DNA of 51,285 bases from an uncultured Bacteroidota bacterium (GCA_903913315.1 CAIWKX010000178.1:1-51285), one strand, 5' to 3'. Counted from the stretch's first letter, positions 26,456 through 32,708 are shown. Notes: a model not told the origin generated them from the sequence alone. Numbers and translations are program-made.

Positions 26456-26848
26456 TCATTTTACATGTCGTCTTTTAACAATAAAGAAAAGGGTCAAGAG
26501 TACTAACCAAGATAAAAATGGAACCACAAGGAAATAAAAGGCAGGTTTTGTCTGTGCAGATGGCATTGCACCGCTATAAATAGTTATAGAAGCGACACTT
26601 ACTAGTACTGTTGTCCAATAAATCACAGAATGGATTTTGGCAGATAGGGGTTTTGAAAGTCGGTTTACAACAACTAGACCAATGAATGGCGAAAGAACCC
26701 AAGCTGTAAATAGTCCAATTAAAACTATAGATTTTTGATGACTCCCTGCCGTAAACATAAAATACATAGAGCCAATTGCGCCAGCAAGTACTGCGGTTAG
26801 AGAAGCTATCCGCAAGATATTTTGTTTGGAAGTTTCGGTAGTTGTCAT
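26456..26848 (-). CDS. Small four-helix membrane protein
   Basis: 130 residues with four predicted membrane segments, about residues 13-31, 40-60, 75-95 and 103-123, and a basic C-terminus (KRRHVK) that suggests a cytoplasmic end. There is a short soluble N-terminus. No catalytic motif is seen and I do not recognise the family beyond an uncharacterised membrane protein. Both flanking spacers are long, so it seems to be a single gene. Confidence 0.72.
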   Translation of the reverse strand: MTTTETSKQNILRIASLTAVLAGAIGSMYFMFTAGSHQKSIVLIGLFTAWVLSPFIGLVVVNRLSKPLSAKIHSVIYWTTVLVSVASITIYSGAMPSAQTKPAFYFLVVPFLSWLVLLTLFFIVKRRHVK

Positions 26849-26961
26849 TTATATTTTTGTGAAATTTCTTTTTAGTTGTTGGTCATCCTGGGTTGCAAAT
26901 CCGAGCTAACTGTAGTAAGACTTATCACAGTATCTGTGAAAATAATTTACCACTGTGAGCA

Positions 26962-26976
26962 CAAGCGTGACGCTTG
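26962..26976. repeat. Palindrome CAAGCGT-G-ACGCTTG
   Basis: A perfect 7-bp inverted repeat with a 1-nt centre in the 210-bp spacer 26849-27058, followed by GAAATTTCT...AAGAAAATTTC (26989-27027), another imperfect inverted repeat. It is GC-richer than the surroundings and looks like a dispersed intergenic element. It is not next to a gene end that needs a terminator. Confidence 0.5.
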
Positions 26977-27058
26977 CGATACGTGATAGAAATTTCTCGC
27001 ACTTGCTGCGGGAAGTAAGAAAATTTCTTAAAACAAATTAAAAAACCAAATTTTTATA

Positions 27059-27325
27059 CTATTCCGGCAATAGCGAATCATTCCAATCCTTTATGACAAA
27101 TGATTTTACAATGCCTTCCAATATAAAGGGATCTTCAGTGACAAATTGCTCTGCTGCAGCACGATTTTTAAATAACGCCATGTTGCCAAAGTCGCTAAAA
27201 GGGCCAATGCCTAGAACCACGCCCATAGCAATATATTTTTCTACTACCACTTTGTGTCTTGGATAGACGCTCATTATAGTTTCCATTGTTGCCCCCGACG
27301 GTTCTCCAATTACTACTGCTTTCAT
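27059..27325 (-). CDS. YciI-like (YCII-related) protein
   Basis: 88 residues with a ferredoxin-like alpha-beta pattern of the YCII family: an opening beta strand (MKAVVIGEPS), helix with YPRHKVVVEKYIAMG, GIGPFSDFGNMALF and the conserved AEQFVTEDPFILEGIV segment. The D-P pair of VTEDPF is the usual family marker. Members are small dimeric proteins, some with dechlorinase-like activity; the substrate here is unknown. It begins 25 bp after the AHSA1 gene stop and is probably co-transcribed with it. Confidence 0.82.
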   Translation of the reverse strand: MKAVVIGEPSGATMETIMSVYPRHKVVVEKYIAMGVVLGIGPFSDFGNMALFKNRAAAEQFVTEDPFILEGIVKSFVIKDWNDSLLPE

Positions 27326-27350
27326 GTTTTACCTTGATTAGTTTTACAAA

Positions 27351-27800
27351 TTATTGCGGATTTCCTTTTCCTTCGTTGATCAATTGTAGCATGCTGTTCC
27401 CAAAATACTCGTCCCAACCTTTTTCGCAAGCGGCGTAACATTCCACGCTAGGCACTAAACCAATGTGAGTGAAATCAATGGTGGTTTGATTGTCTTTAGT
27501 GGCAATTTCAAAAACCACTTCCGTAGCATTCCATTCTTTTTTGTTTTGGAACCAAGGCAAATAGCAGTCAGTTACTTTCCATACTACTTTTTGGTTAGGC
27601 ACCAATTCGCTAACGACAAAATCAACGAAAGAGGTCACGCCATCGGCTTCCCCAAACGGAATGGTAAAGATGTCATTCAATTGTGTAGCACTTCCTATGC
27701 AATCGTGTTTCCACCAATGGCGTACTTCGCTTATTTTTTTCATAACCTCTTCTGGCGAAGCACTAACGGTAATGGTTTTGTGGTAATTTTTAGTTTCCAT
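27351..27800 (-). CDS. SRPBCC (AHSA1-like) domain protein
   Basis: 149 residues covering one START-like/AHSA1 fold: KTITVSASPEEVMKKISEV at the start, a central beta sheet (VVWKVTDCYLPWFQNKKEW), then TTIDFTHIGLVPSVECYAAC and a long C-terminal helix from GWDEYFGNSMLQLI. The deep cavity of such proteins binds hydrophobic ligands; the ligand is not known. The pairing of AHSA1-like and YciI-like genes is common in bacteria. A run of bases upstream (27801-27872) shows no clear promoter. Confidence 0.85.
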   Translation of the reverse strand: METKNYHKTITVSASPEEVMKKISEVRHWWKHDCIGSATQLNDIFTIPFGEADGVTSFVDFVVSELVPNQKVVWKVTDCYLPWFQNKKEWNATEVVFEIATKDNQTTIDFTHIGLVPSVECYAACEKGWDEYFGNSMLQLINEGKGNPQ

Positions 27801-27872
27801 ATTCTTATTATTTTAGTGATGTAATGATTTGCAGAACGTAGTAGGGGACTTCAATGGGTTTTCATAAAATAG

Positions 27873-28421
27873 TTACATAATGGGAGTAACACATGAAATC
27901 AACTTATTATCTTTTGTGGCGCCAATATAGCCATGACCTTTCAAATAGTAAAAAGTATAGGTGCCATAAAACATTTTCGCTTCCATCACGAGTAAATTTT
28001 CATAATCACAAAAGGGAGTTTTTAATTTACCATCGTAAGCAATAATTCGATATTCATTTTTGCCGCTTACAGACTTCCATGTGTGTCCTATTTCAAAATT
28101 GGGGTTGTACCTAACCGTTTCATTTTGGCAACACTCATCGTATTCATAGACAATGCCATTTTCTTCCCTTAAATAAAACAAATCGGATTTGTCATCTTTC
28201 CAGACCTGTTTGAATTCAATATAGGTTTTACCATTAATTACTTTAGTGCCATTATTGGTTTCAAGATAAAAAGTATCATACCAAAATAATTTTTTCTTCA
28301 TTATTTCGAGTGGAAAATAGCTATAACCTTCTGAGGATTCACAAAATTTTTGCCCATCATAAAGCTGCGAATAAGAAGAATAACTAAAAAAGAGCAGGAG
28401 AAGGAAAGCTAATTTTTTCAT
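27873..28421 (-). CDS. Small secreted protein of unknown function
   Basis: 182 residues with signal peptide (MKKLAFLLLLFFSYSSYSQ). The mature protein is beta-rich and aromatic, with four cysteines (FCESSEG, DECCQNE, PFCDYEN) and a further one near the C-terminus (ISCVTPIM), so disulfides are likely. YYLKGHGYIGA near the end recalls proteins whose family is described only as hypothetical in Flavobacteria. Function unknown. It ends 72 bp before the AHSA1 gene, in the same direction. Confidence 0.68.
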   Translation of the reverse strand: MKKLAFLLLLFFSYSSYSQLYDGQKFCESSEGYSYFPLEIMKKKLFWYDTFYLETNNGTKVINGKTYIEFKQVWKDDKSDLFYLREENGIVYEYDECCQNETVRYNPNFEIGHTWKSVSGKNEYRIIAYDGKLKTPFCDYENLLVMEAKMFYGTYTFYYLKGHGYIGATKDNKLISCVTPIM

Positions 28422-28478
28422 TTGATGTATTATTTAGTATCAAAACAGTCAACATAATTGCTGTTGTGTTGAATCTTT

Positions 28479-28778
28479 TTATTTAACTTCATTTTTATAT
28501 TCACCACATCGTTGTAAATAATAATCATATTTTTCAAAGTCGAATAGTATGGGGACTTTTAAAAAACTATTTATCTTTTTTGATTTGGCATTGTCAATTT
28601 CATAACTTAAATATAATTCTTCATCATTTGGAAAACATTTGAAAATCCTTTTTAAACTTTCAACAGCAATTTCATTGATATTGTATTCCTTACTTAGATT
28701 TTCAGCATATTTGAAATATTCATCAACATAAGAATCTACTCTAATAAGATTTTCTTTGGTGTAAATAGTCATAATCAA
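28479..28778 (-). CDS. Small acidic protein of unknown function
   Basis: 99 residues, no signal peptide, helical and acidic/aromatic (VDEYFKYAENLSKEYN; RIFKCFPNDEELYLSYEID; FDFEKYDYYLQRCGEY). It may start at M3 (MTIYTKENL) rather than M1. The small size, acidic character and its place in a run of unrelated small genes are like those of immunity proteins, but no toxin is visible beside it, so that remains a guess. A terminator-like hairpin separates it from the gene at 28891. Confidence 0.6.
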   Translation of the reverse strand: MIMTIYTKENLIRVDSYVDEYFKYAENLSKEYNINEIAVESLKRIFKCFPNDEELYLSYEIDNAKSKKINSFLKVPILFDFEKYDYYLQRCGEYKNEVK

Positions 28779-28850
28779 TTACTAATTTTCATTCTTAGTG
28801 TAGAAACTATCCTCAAATATATTAAATTAATAATACTAAATAAAAAAAAG

Positions 28851-28869
28851 TGGACCTTGAATGTGTCCA
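28851..28869 (-). terminator. Terminator of the gene at 28891
   Basis: TGGAC (28851-28855) and GTCCA (28865-28869) with outer A/T pairs form the stem; on the minus strand eight Ts follow. It lies about 20 bp after the stop codon. Confidence 0.65.
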
Positions 28870-28890
28870 TTTTAAAAGGTTTTAGCAACC

Positions 28891-29157
28891 TTATTTTTTT
28901 CGTAAATAATCCTGCCAAATCTGTTCAAACTCATAGCGGTATTGAACAGCAGAATCATAATCTGGGAATTCTATCTCCGTTTTTTCATTATATTCTTGTT
29001 TTTCAAATTCTCCAGTTTCGGGATGCCTAACATAATCATACCGTGTTTTAAATTCAAAAGTCATAGTATTGGTGTTTCCAAAAATGGAAAATTTAATACA
29101 TTTTAAATCAGCAAGATTAAGGGTTAAGCCAGCATGGGTTACTATTTCTGCTTTCAT
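28891..29157 (-). CDS. Small cytosolic protein of unknown function
   Basis: 88 residues: a beta-rich N-terminal half (MKAEIVTHAGLTLNLADLK, then FSIFGNTNTMTFEFKTRYDY) and a charged C-terminal helix (YDSAVQYRYEFEQIWQDYL). No signal peptide. No family recognised. An overlapping upstream frame ends on the ATGA of its start (see 29154-29315), and TATATTTG on the minus strand about 85-90 bp upstream fits a promoter -7 element. Its size and context resemble accessory genes of polymorphic loci, but nothing proves it. Confidence 0.6.
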   Translation of the reverse strand: MKAEIVTHAGLTLNLADLKCIKFSIFGNTNTMTFEFKTRYDYVRHPETGEFEKQEYNEKTEIEFPDYDSAVQYRYEFEQIWQDYLRKK

Positions 29158-29315
29158 AGTGAGTTTTTATTTAGTAGTTCTTCTGACATAACATTCCCTT
29201 CAAACAATTCTTTATTTTTCCACGAATATGATCTGGCATTATCTTTCAAATATAAAAAAATTATCAATACAATTAGGTCGGAAAAGAATAAATAAAACAA
29301 CAAAAAAAAACACAA
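29154..29315 (-). pseudogene. Possible 3' remnant of an upstream gene
   Basis: A minus-strand frame without ATG runs from about 29315 to the TGA at 29156-29154, which overlaps the next start as ATGA. It reads a hydrophobic stretch (DLIVLIIFLYL), then DNARSYSWKNKELFEGN and VMSEELLNKNSL. The polar end looks like coding sequence and the ATGA overlap is typical of operons, but no start or family is recognised, and the hydrophobic part may be an AT-rich artefact. Confidence 0.3.
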
Positions 29316-29508
29316 AACCCTCTAAATCGCAATGTAGTAAAAACCTAAAGAGTAACTGATAAGTAGCACTATCAATAGAATAATTGTTTATCTGACCCTA
29401 GGCATACATAAAATAATGTCCCGTCTTTTTTTGAATTTACACTATTTAATGACAACTCCCTTAAAATGCTTCCTTTTTGCAGTGATAAGGCAAGTTGTGT
29501 AATGTTGA
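29316..29508. other. Intergenic, nothing recognised
   Basis: The rest of the 550-bp spacer left of the REP repeats. No open frame, RNA gene or clear promoter is seen. Confidence 0.4.
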
Positions 29509-29526
29509 GACAGGTCGCGACCTGTC
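29509..29526 (+). repeat. REP palindrome 1
   Basis: GACAGGTCGCGACCTGTC, a perfect 9+9 palindrome, preceded by GTTGA and followed by CGT. It begins a unit of 80 bp that repeats once (REP 2 starts exactly 80 bp later, with related sequence between: GTGATTCAAATTTGTGG versus GTGATGCAGATTCGAGG). Confidence 0.9.
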
Positions 29527-29588
29527 CGTCTGTGATTCAAATTTGTGGTAAAATGGTATTTATTTTATTGTTGGATTGATTTTGTAGG

Positions 29589-29606
29589 GACAGGTCGCGA
29601 CCTGTC
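29589..29606 (+). repeat. REP palindrome 2
   Basis: Same 18 bases as REP 1, preceded by GTAGG and followed by CGT. GTAG before the hairpin foot is the kind of tetranucleotide that RAYT enzymes recognise in known systems. It lies 105 bp before the transposase start. Confidence 0.9.
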
Positions 29607-29661
29607 CGTACGTGATGCAGATTCGAGGTAAAAAAAATGTATTTAATAATTGATTTTTTTA

Positions 29662-29669
29662 TATATTTG
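29662..29669 (+). promoter_or_regulatory. Candidate -7 element of the RAYT gene
   Basis: TATATTTG matches TAnnTTTG exactly, 41 bp before the ATG at 29711. No TTG lies at the optimal distance upstream. Confidence 0.45.
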
Positions 29670-29710
29670 TATGTATCCATTATATAAGCCATTTAAAATA
29701 AATATAAGCC

Positions 29711-30412
29711 ATGAAAAAAAGAAAATCCAATCGATTAAAAGGATATGATTATTCAAAGAATAATTTATATTTTGTAACAAATTGTGTCAAAAATAATTTG
29801 TGTTGTTTGGGGTGCGTGATTCCTGTGGGGACAGGTCGCGACCTGTCCGTTCATAATCCCGAAATTCATAATCCCGAAATTCATAATCGAGAAATCGATA
29901 ATCGAGAAATTGATAATCCTGAATTCTGTAATTCCGAAATTTATAATCGAGAAATCGATAATACAGAATTCCATATACCCGTTATGGAATATATTGTTGA
30001 ATTGAATGCGTATGGATTAATTGTTGATGAAAAAATAAATTGGTTAATGCGTCAATATGAATATGTTTCTATTCATAATTATGTGGTTATGCCCAATCAT
30101 TTTCATTTGATTTTAGAAATAGATTCAATGCGATTGAAAAATAAATTTTCCGAGGGTGATTCTGAAGGGACAAGTCGCGACTTGTCCGTACAGCAAGAAG
30201 ATATAAAAATAAAATCATTGTCAAGTTTAATGGGTGCATTGAAAACGACTTCTTCTAATGCAATTCATAATGTTGGTTTTGAAGAGTTTGCTTGGCATCG
30301 TTCTTTTCATGATCATATCATTAGAGATGAAAAATCATATCACAATATATTTAATTATATATCCAATAATCCAAATAAATGGCATGAGGATCGATTTAAT
30401 AATAAATCCTGA
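29711..30412 (+). CDS. REP-associated tyrosine transposase (RAYT) with REP-derived insertions
   Basis: 233 residues, longer than the usual 150-190. Y1 transposase features: YSKNNLYFVTNC near residues 14-24, the HUH motif at H130-F-H132 (VVMPNHFHLILE), and a C-terminal FHDHIIRDEKSYHNIFNYI with NNPNKW, in which Y210 or Y216 is the likely catalytic tyrosine. Two stretches do not belong to the family: residues 40-47 (GTGRDLSV) and 153-160 (GTSRDLSV). Both are the translation of the REP palindromes inside the gene, in the same codon phase. Residues 48-87 come from eight 15-bp repeats (HNPEI-like). RAYTs bind and cut single-stranded REP hairpins and usually move REPs. The frame is intact, so the enzyme may be active, or it may be decaying in frame. 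Confidence 0.88.
   Translation: MKKRKSNRLKGYDYSKNNLYFVTNCVKNNLCCLGCVIPVGTGRDLSVHNPEIHNPEIHNREIDNREIDNPEFCNSEIYNREIDNTEFHIPVMEYIVELNAYGLIVDEKINWLMRQYEYVSIHNYVVMPNHFHLILEIDSMRLKNKFSEGDSEGTSRDLSVQQEDIKIKSLSSLMGALKTTSSNAIHNVGFEEFAWHRSFHDHIIRDEKSYHNIFNYISNNPNKWHEDRFNNKS
29830..29847 (+). repeat. REP palindrome 3, inside the RAYT coding sequence
   Basis: Identical to REPs 1 and 2, preceded by GTGGG and followed by CGT. Its first base is the third base of codon 40; it encodes most of GTGRDLSV. Confidence 0.93.
29852..29971 (+). repeat. 15-bp minisatellite inside the RAYT gene
   Basis: Eight units of the type CATAATCCCGAAATT, starting 4 bp after REP 3, each encoding one pentapeptide such as HNPEI, HNREI, DNREI, DNPEF. 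The first two units are identical; later ones drift (CCC to CGA, CAT to GAT). The length keeps the reading frame. It lies between the first beta strand and the HUH part of the enzyme. Confidence 0.9.
30169..30186 (+). repeat. REP palindrome 4, inside the RAYT gene, with compensatory changes
   Basis: GACAAGTCGCGACTTGTC. Compared with the other copies, G5 became A and the paired C14 became T, so the hairpin stays perfect. It is preceded by GAAGG and followed by CGT. It has the same codon phase as REP 3 and encodes GTSRDLSV. Confidence 0.92.
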
Positions 30413-30428
30413 AGGATTTACTATTTTA

Positions 30429-30448
30429 GGACAGCTAGTGAGCTGTTT
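30429..30448 (+). repeat. Diverged REP-like hairpin after the RAYT gene
   Basis: GGACAGCTAGTGAGCTGTTT aligns with the REP (14 of 20 bases) and has ACAGCT/AGCTGT as a 6-bp stem; one stem pair is swapped from G-C to C-G. It lies 17 bp after the RAYT stop and touches the end of the cas2 remnant. Confidence 0.5.
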
Positions 30449-30672
30449 CTAATAACATAATTTTAATTGGGTAGGTTGTGCTTCCTTGGGTACTTTGGCT
30501 TTGCCCCAAAAGTTGAGATACTACCAAATTGTTTATTCGTTATTCGCAATACACTTACTTTGCGTAAGGGCGGTAACAATCGGTGTATTCGTTTTTCGAG
30601 CACATCGGCACTTTCGCTACCCGAACAATGACGCACATAAACAGAATATATCATTATGCTGATACCGAATAC
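30449..30672 (-). pseudogene. cas2: cas2 remnant (type II-C CRISPR), 3' part, frameshifted
   Basis: On the minus strand from about 30669 the translation runs GISIM, IYSVYVRHCSGSESADV, then IHRLLPPLRKVSVLRIT, then NKQFGSI. This follows the second half of Cas2 proteins of type II-C loci in Bacteroidetes (Q[YF]S[VI]Y-RHC, A-V, R, LP--GKV-IL-ITDKQFG). After STF the frame must shift to give FWGKAKVPKEAQPTQLKLC and the stop at 30449-30451, again matching the usual Cas2 end (GK..VP..APQQL). So residues 1 to about 35 are deleted and a frameshift lies near residue 85. Cas2 is a structural partner of Cas1 in spacer integration. This copy cannot be functional. Confidence 0.78.
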
Positions 30673-30682
30673 TCAACTAAAT

Positions 30683-30820
30683 CTAGGGATGGTCTATAAC
30701 CAAAAAGCCAATATCCTCAATGGAAATAGCACTTTCTCTAATTTCTGTTTTAATTACTATTTGAAGATTCGTGGCAGTTAAAGAAGCTTTGTTTTCGAGT
30801 AGAATAGTTTTTTTTAGCAT
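30683..30820 (-). pseudogene. cas1: cas1 remnant (type II-C CRISPR), first 45 codons
   Basis: ATG at 30820-30818, then MLKKTILLENKASL, TNLQIVIKTE and SAISIEDIGFLVIDHP before a TAG at 30683-30685. This is the N-terminal beta domain of Cas1 of type II loci: opening strand with K-T, N-A-L, a second strand, and the diagnostic IPIEDIGF-VLDHP-like motif. The catalytic domain (about 250 residues) is missing. The 3' part of cas2 begins about 15 bp further, in the normal cas1-cas2 order and strand, so one deletion of roughly 0.9 kb removed the middle of the module. No cas9 or repeat array is present in the window. Confidence 0.78.
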
Positions 30821-31090
30821 GATTTAGCCTATTTGGAATATCTGAATTATTAAAAACCAATCATATATTATTTTAAATGGAGAAACAATTAAAGGTCATT
30901 GCTCTTCTTCTGCTCCAATATAAAAAAAATAATCAACACACCACCAAACCTTAACCCAAACGCCCAAACAAAAAAAGCATAAACCCTCTCGAGTTTCAGA
31001 GAGATTGTACATAAAGTAGGAGCATACAATGAATGCTACTTCACCCATTAATAGTATATCTATTAATCAACTCCCAAGGGAGTATACTCA
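30821..31090. other. Spacer with a cluster of inverted repeats
   Basis: No gene is seen upstream of the cas1 remnant. The right half holds consecutive hairpins: CTCTC/GAGAG (30986-31003), AGCAT/ATGCT with an outer bulged AGT/ACT (31015-31040), ATTAATAG/CTATTAAT (31047-31067), ACTCCC/GGGAGT (31070-31083) and the palindrome GAGTATACTC (31080-31089) touching the next ATG. A structured leader or a small RNA is possible. Confidence 0.5.
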
Positions 31091-31408
31091 ATGAATCCTT
31101 TTGAGTTTACACAATCAAATTACTACTCCCAAAAGCAAGCTTTAAAAAGAGAAAAGCAAGCTTTAAAAAGAGAAAAGAAAGCTTTAAAAATAGAAAAGAG
31201 AGCTTTAAAAAGAGAAAAGCAAGCTTTAAAAAGAGAAAAGAGAGCTTTAAAAAGAGAAAAGCAAGCTTTAAAAAGAGAAAAGAGAGCTTTAAAAAGAGAA
31301 AAGAAAGCTCTAAAAAGAGAAAAGCAAGCTCTAAAAAGAGAAAAGAGAGTTTTAAAAAGAGAAAAGAGATATAGTTTTTCAAATAGTAATTTTGTTATAT
31401 TTGTTTGA
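31091..31408 (+). CDS. Repeat protein of eleven heptapeptides (ALKREKQ type)
   Basis: 105 residues. A 16-residue start (MNPFEFTQSNYYSQKQ) leads into eleven perfect or near perfect heptads of the type ALKREK followed by Q, K or R, then a short hydrophobic end (YSFSNSNFVIFV). No cysteine, no signal peptide. The predicted structure is one long charged helix, with at most one or two hydrophobic residues per turn, strongly basic. The repeats are 21 bp each. It could be an expressed DNA- or RNA-binding helix, or simply an open frame created by a minisatellite (the opposite strand is also open for 91 codons). The structured region before it is a point in favour of expression. No homologue is recognised. 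Confidence 0.4.
   Translation: MNPFEFTQSNYYSQKQALKREKQALKREKKALKIEKRALKREKQALKREKRALKREKQALKREKRALKREKKALKREKQALKREKRVLKREKRYSFSNSNFVIFV
31139..31369 (+). repeat. 21-bp tandem repeat array, 11 units
   Basis: Unit GCTTTAAAAAGAGAAAAGCAA with variation mostly in the last codon (CAA, AAA, AGA). One unit has ATA for AGA, the last begins GTT, and two late units have CTA for TTA. Length per unit is exactly 21 bp, so the frame is kept with any copy number. Confidence 0.95.
31396..31403 (+). promoter_or_regulatory. Candidate -7 element of the lipoprotein gene
   Basis: TATATTTG, exact TAnnTTTG match, 41 bp before the ATG at 31445. It overlaps the last codons of the repeat protein. Confidence 0.4.
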
Positions 31409-31444
31409 AGTTGATATATAAGTTAACCGGAGACCATCAATACT

Positions 31445-32065
31445 ATGAAAAAAATAATTTTACTTATTGCGATTTCAATTCTATTAGTGCATTGTCAGTC
31501 TAAAACCAATGTATACATAATCGATGCTTCAAGAAGTAAGGCAATAAATGAAATTGTAGCCGCCGTCATTAGTCAAGACAGCTTAAATGTGTCCAAAAAA
31601 GAGAGGGACACAAATTTGTTTTGTATTGATTTAGCAAAACTGAACATTCAAAATCCTGTAAAAAGAAAAGACGGCATGATTGAGCCACCAGCGAAGCCAT
31701 TACATACGGTTTTGTTTGAAAATTTGATGCTTGCCAAATTCAACAATGCGTTATTTTTTACTAAAAATGATTCCATTACTTTACTAGAGCAAAATTTGAA
31801 TCCTGAAAAATTTAGAATTAGTTCTGAAATCATTACTACAATAAATGCAACTACGCTGGCTGAAATTCTAAAAAAGAAAAAAACAGGAGCATCGTACCAA
31901 TTTTATCAAATGACTATTCCTCTATTTTCATTAGATGGAAACAAAGCCTATACACAATTAACTTATGGATGTGAAGGACTTTGTGGCAATGGTAAAGCCA
32001 TTTATTTACAGAAGATCAATGGGAAGTGGCACGTCATTGATACTTTTACTATTTGGATGAATTAA
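31445..32065 (+). CDS. Lipoprotein of unknown function
   Basis: 206 residues. The N-terminus is a lipoprotein signal with lipobox L14-V15-H16-C17 (ILLVHC), so the mature protein is probably lipid-anchored in the outer or inner membrane. After it come SKTNVYIIDASRSK, a middle with many Lys and Asn, and a C-terminal beta segment (YQMTIPLFSLDGNKAY, YGCEGLCGNG, INGKWHVIDTFTIWMN) whose GKW-VI pattern recalls small NTF2-like or lipocalin-like folds seen in other Bacteroidetes lipoproteins. Two cysteines in GCEGLCG may form a disulfide. Function unknown. Confidence 0.68.
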   Translation: MKKIILLIAISILLVHCQSKTNVYIIDASRSKAINEIVAAVISQDSLNVSKKERDTNLFCIDLAKLNIQNPVKRKDGMIEPPAKPLHTVLFENLMLAKFNNALFFTKNDSITLLEQNLNPEKFRISSEIITTINATTLAEILKKKKTGASYQFYQMTIPLFSLDGNKAYTQLTYGCEGLCGNGKAIYLQKINGKWHVIDTFTIWMN

Positions 32066-32140
32066 TAAAAAACTATTAAATTTATTTAACATGCTTACTT
32101 TCAAAATATAATTTAAGAGGAAAATAAAAACAAATCAATT

Positions 32141-32701
32141 ATGAAGAAATATAAAATAGTAAGTTATCTGATTTTACTGTTGAGTTTTAAATTATACGCT
32201 CAAAAAAGTTTTTTTAATTACGAACCAATTAAAATTGATAAAATAATGGCTATCGAACAGCAATTTGATAGTAAAGAGATTTTTAAAAAAAAAATTCTAT
32301 TTTCTGGTAAATCAAAAGTGGATTTTGAACAACCTAAAATTTATGAACGTTCAAAAAATACTGATTTTGGTACTACTGAAGTTGAATATTTTTATGCTAA
32401 AAAAGATAGTCTTGTAAAAGAAATTATTTATAGTTGGAAAGCAAAATATAGAAGTAATAAAGAAAATTTTTTTAATTCCTATAATGATCAATTCAATAAA
32501 ATTAAAGAATTAATTACTAAAGAAAATGGTTTTCCAAAATCAATTGATAGTCAAATTGTAAAAATGAAAAATGAACCGCTTGGTGAATTTTATAAAAAAA
32601 GTATCGAATGGGATAATGATAAATTTGCGATGCAAATTATATTAGTTTATTCAAAAGAAACAGGTTATGTAGACTTTAATACTAATATACACTTTAAATA
32701 A
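32141..32701 (+). CDS. Small secreted AT-rich protein of unknown function
   Basis: 186 residues with signal peptide (MKKYKIVSYLILLLSFKLYAQ, cleavage near residue 21). The mature part is Lys-rich with several aromatic strands (FGTTEVEYFYAKKDSLVKEI, IIYSWKAKY) and a conserved-looking end (KFAMQIILVYSKETGYVDF). No family recognised. Base composition is clearly more AT-rich than the neighbouring MFS or TatD genes. Its stop lies 7 bp before the TTG start of the next gene, but the two proteins look unrelated. Confidence 0.65.
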   Translation: MKKYKIVSYLILLLSFKLYAQKSFFNYEPIKIDKIMAIEQQFDSKEIFKKKILFSGKSKVDFEQPKIYERSKNTDFGTTEVEYFYAKKDSLVKEIIYSWKAKYRSNKENFFNSYNDQFNKIKELITKENGFPKSIDSQIVKMKNEPLGEFYKKSIEWDNDKFAMQIILVYSKETGYVDFNTNIHFK

Positions 32702-32708
32702 TATTGCA

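Noticed and set aside
29765..29974. Minus-strand frame with IIDFSIINFGI repeats
   Set aside because: Complement of the 15-bp minisatellite inside the RAYT gene.
29509..30448. CRISPR array made of the repeated palindromes
   Set aside because: Spacing is irregular (80, 241, 339 bp) and the repeats lie partly in a coding gene next to a RAYT; they are REPs.
31107..31382. Minus-strand 91-codon frame, Leu/Phe-rich
   Set aside because: It is the complement of the 21-bp repeat array; the FLFLKLA repeats are a by-product of the same repeats.
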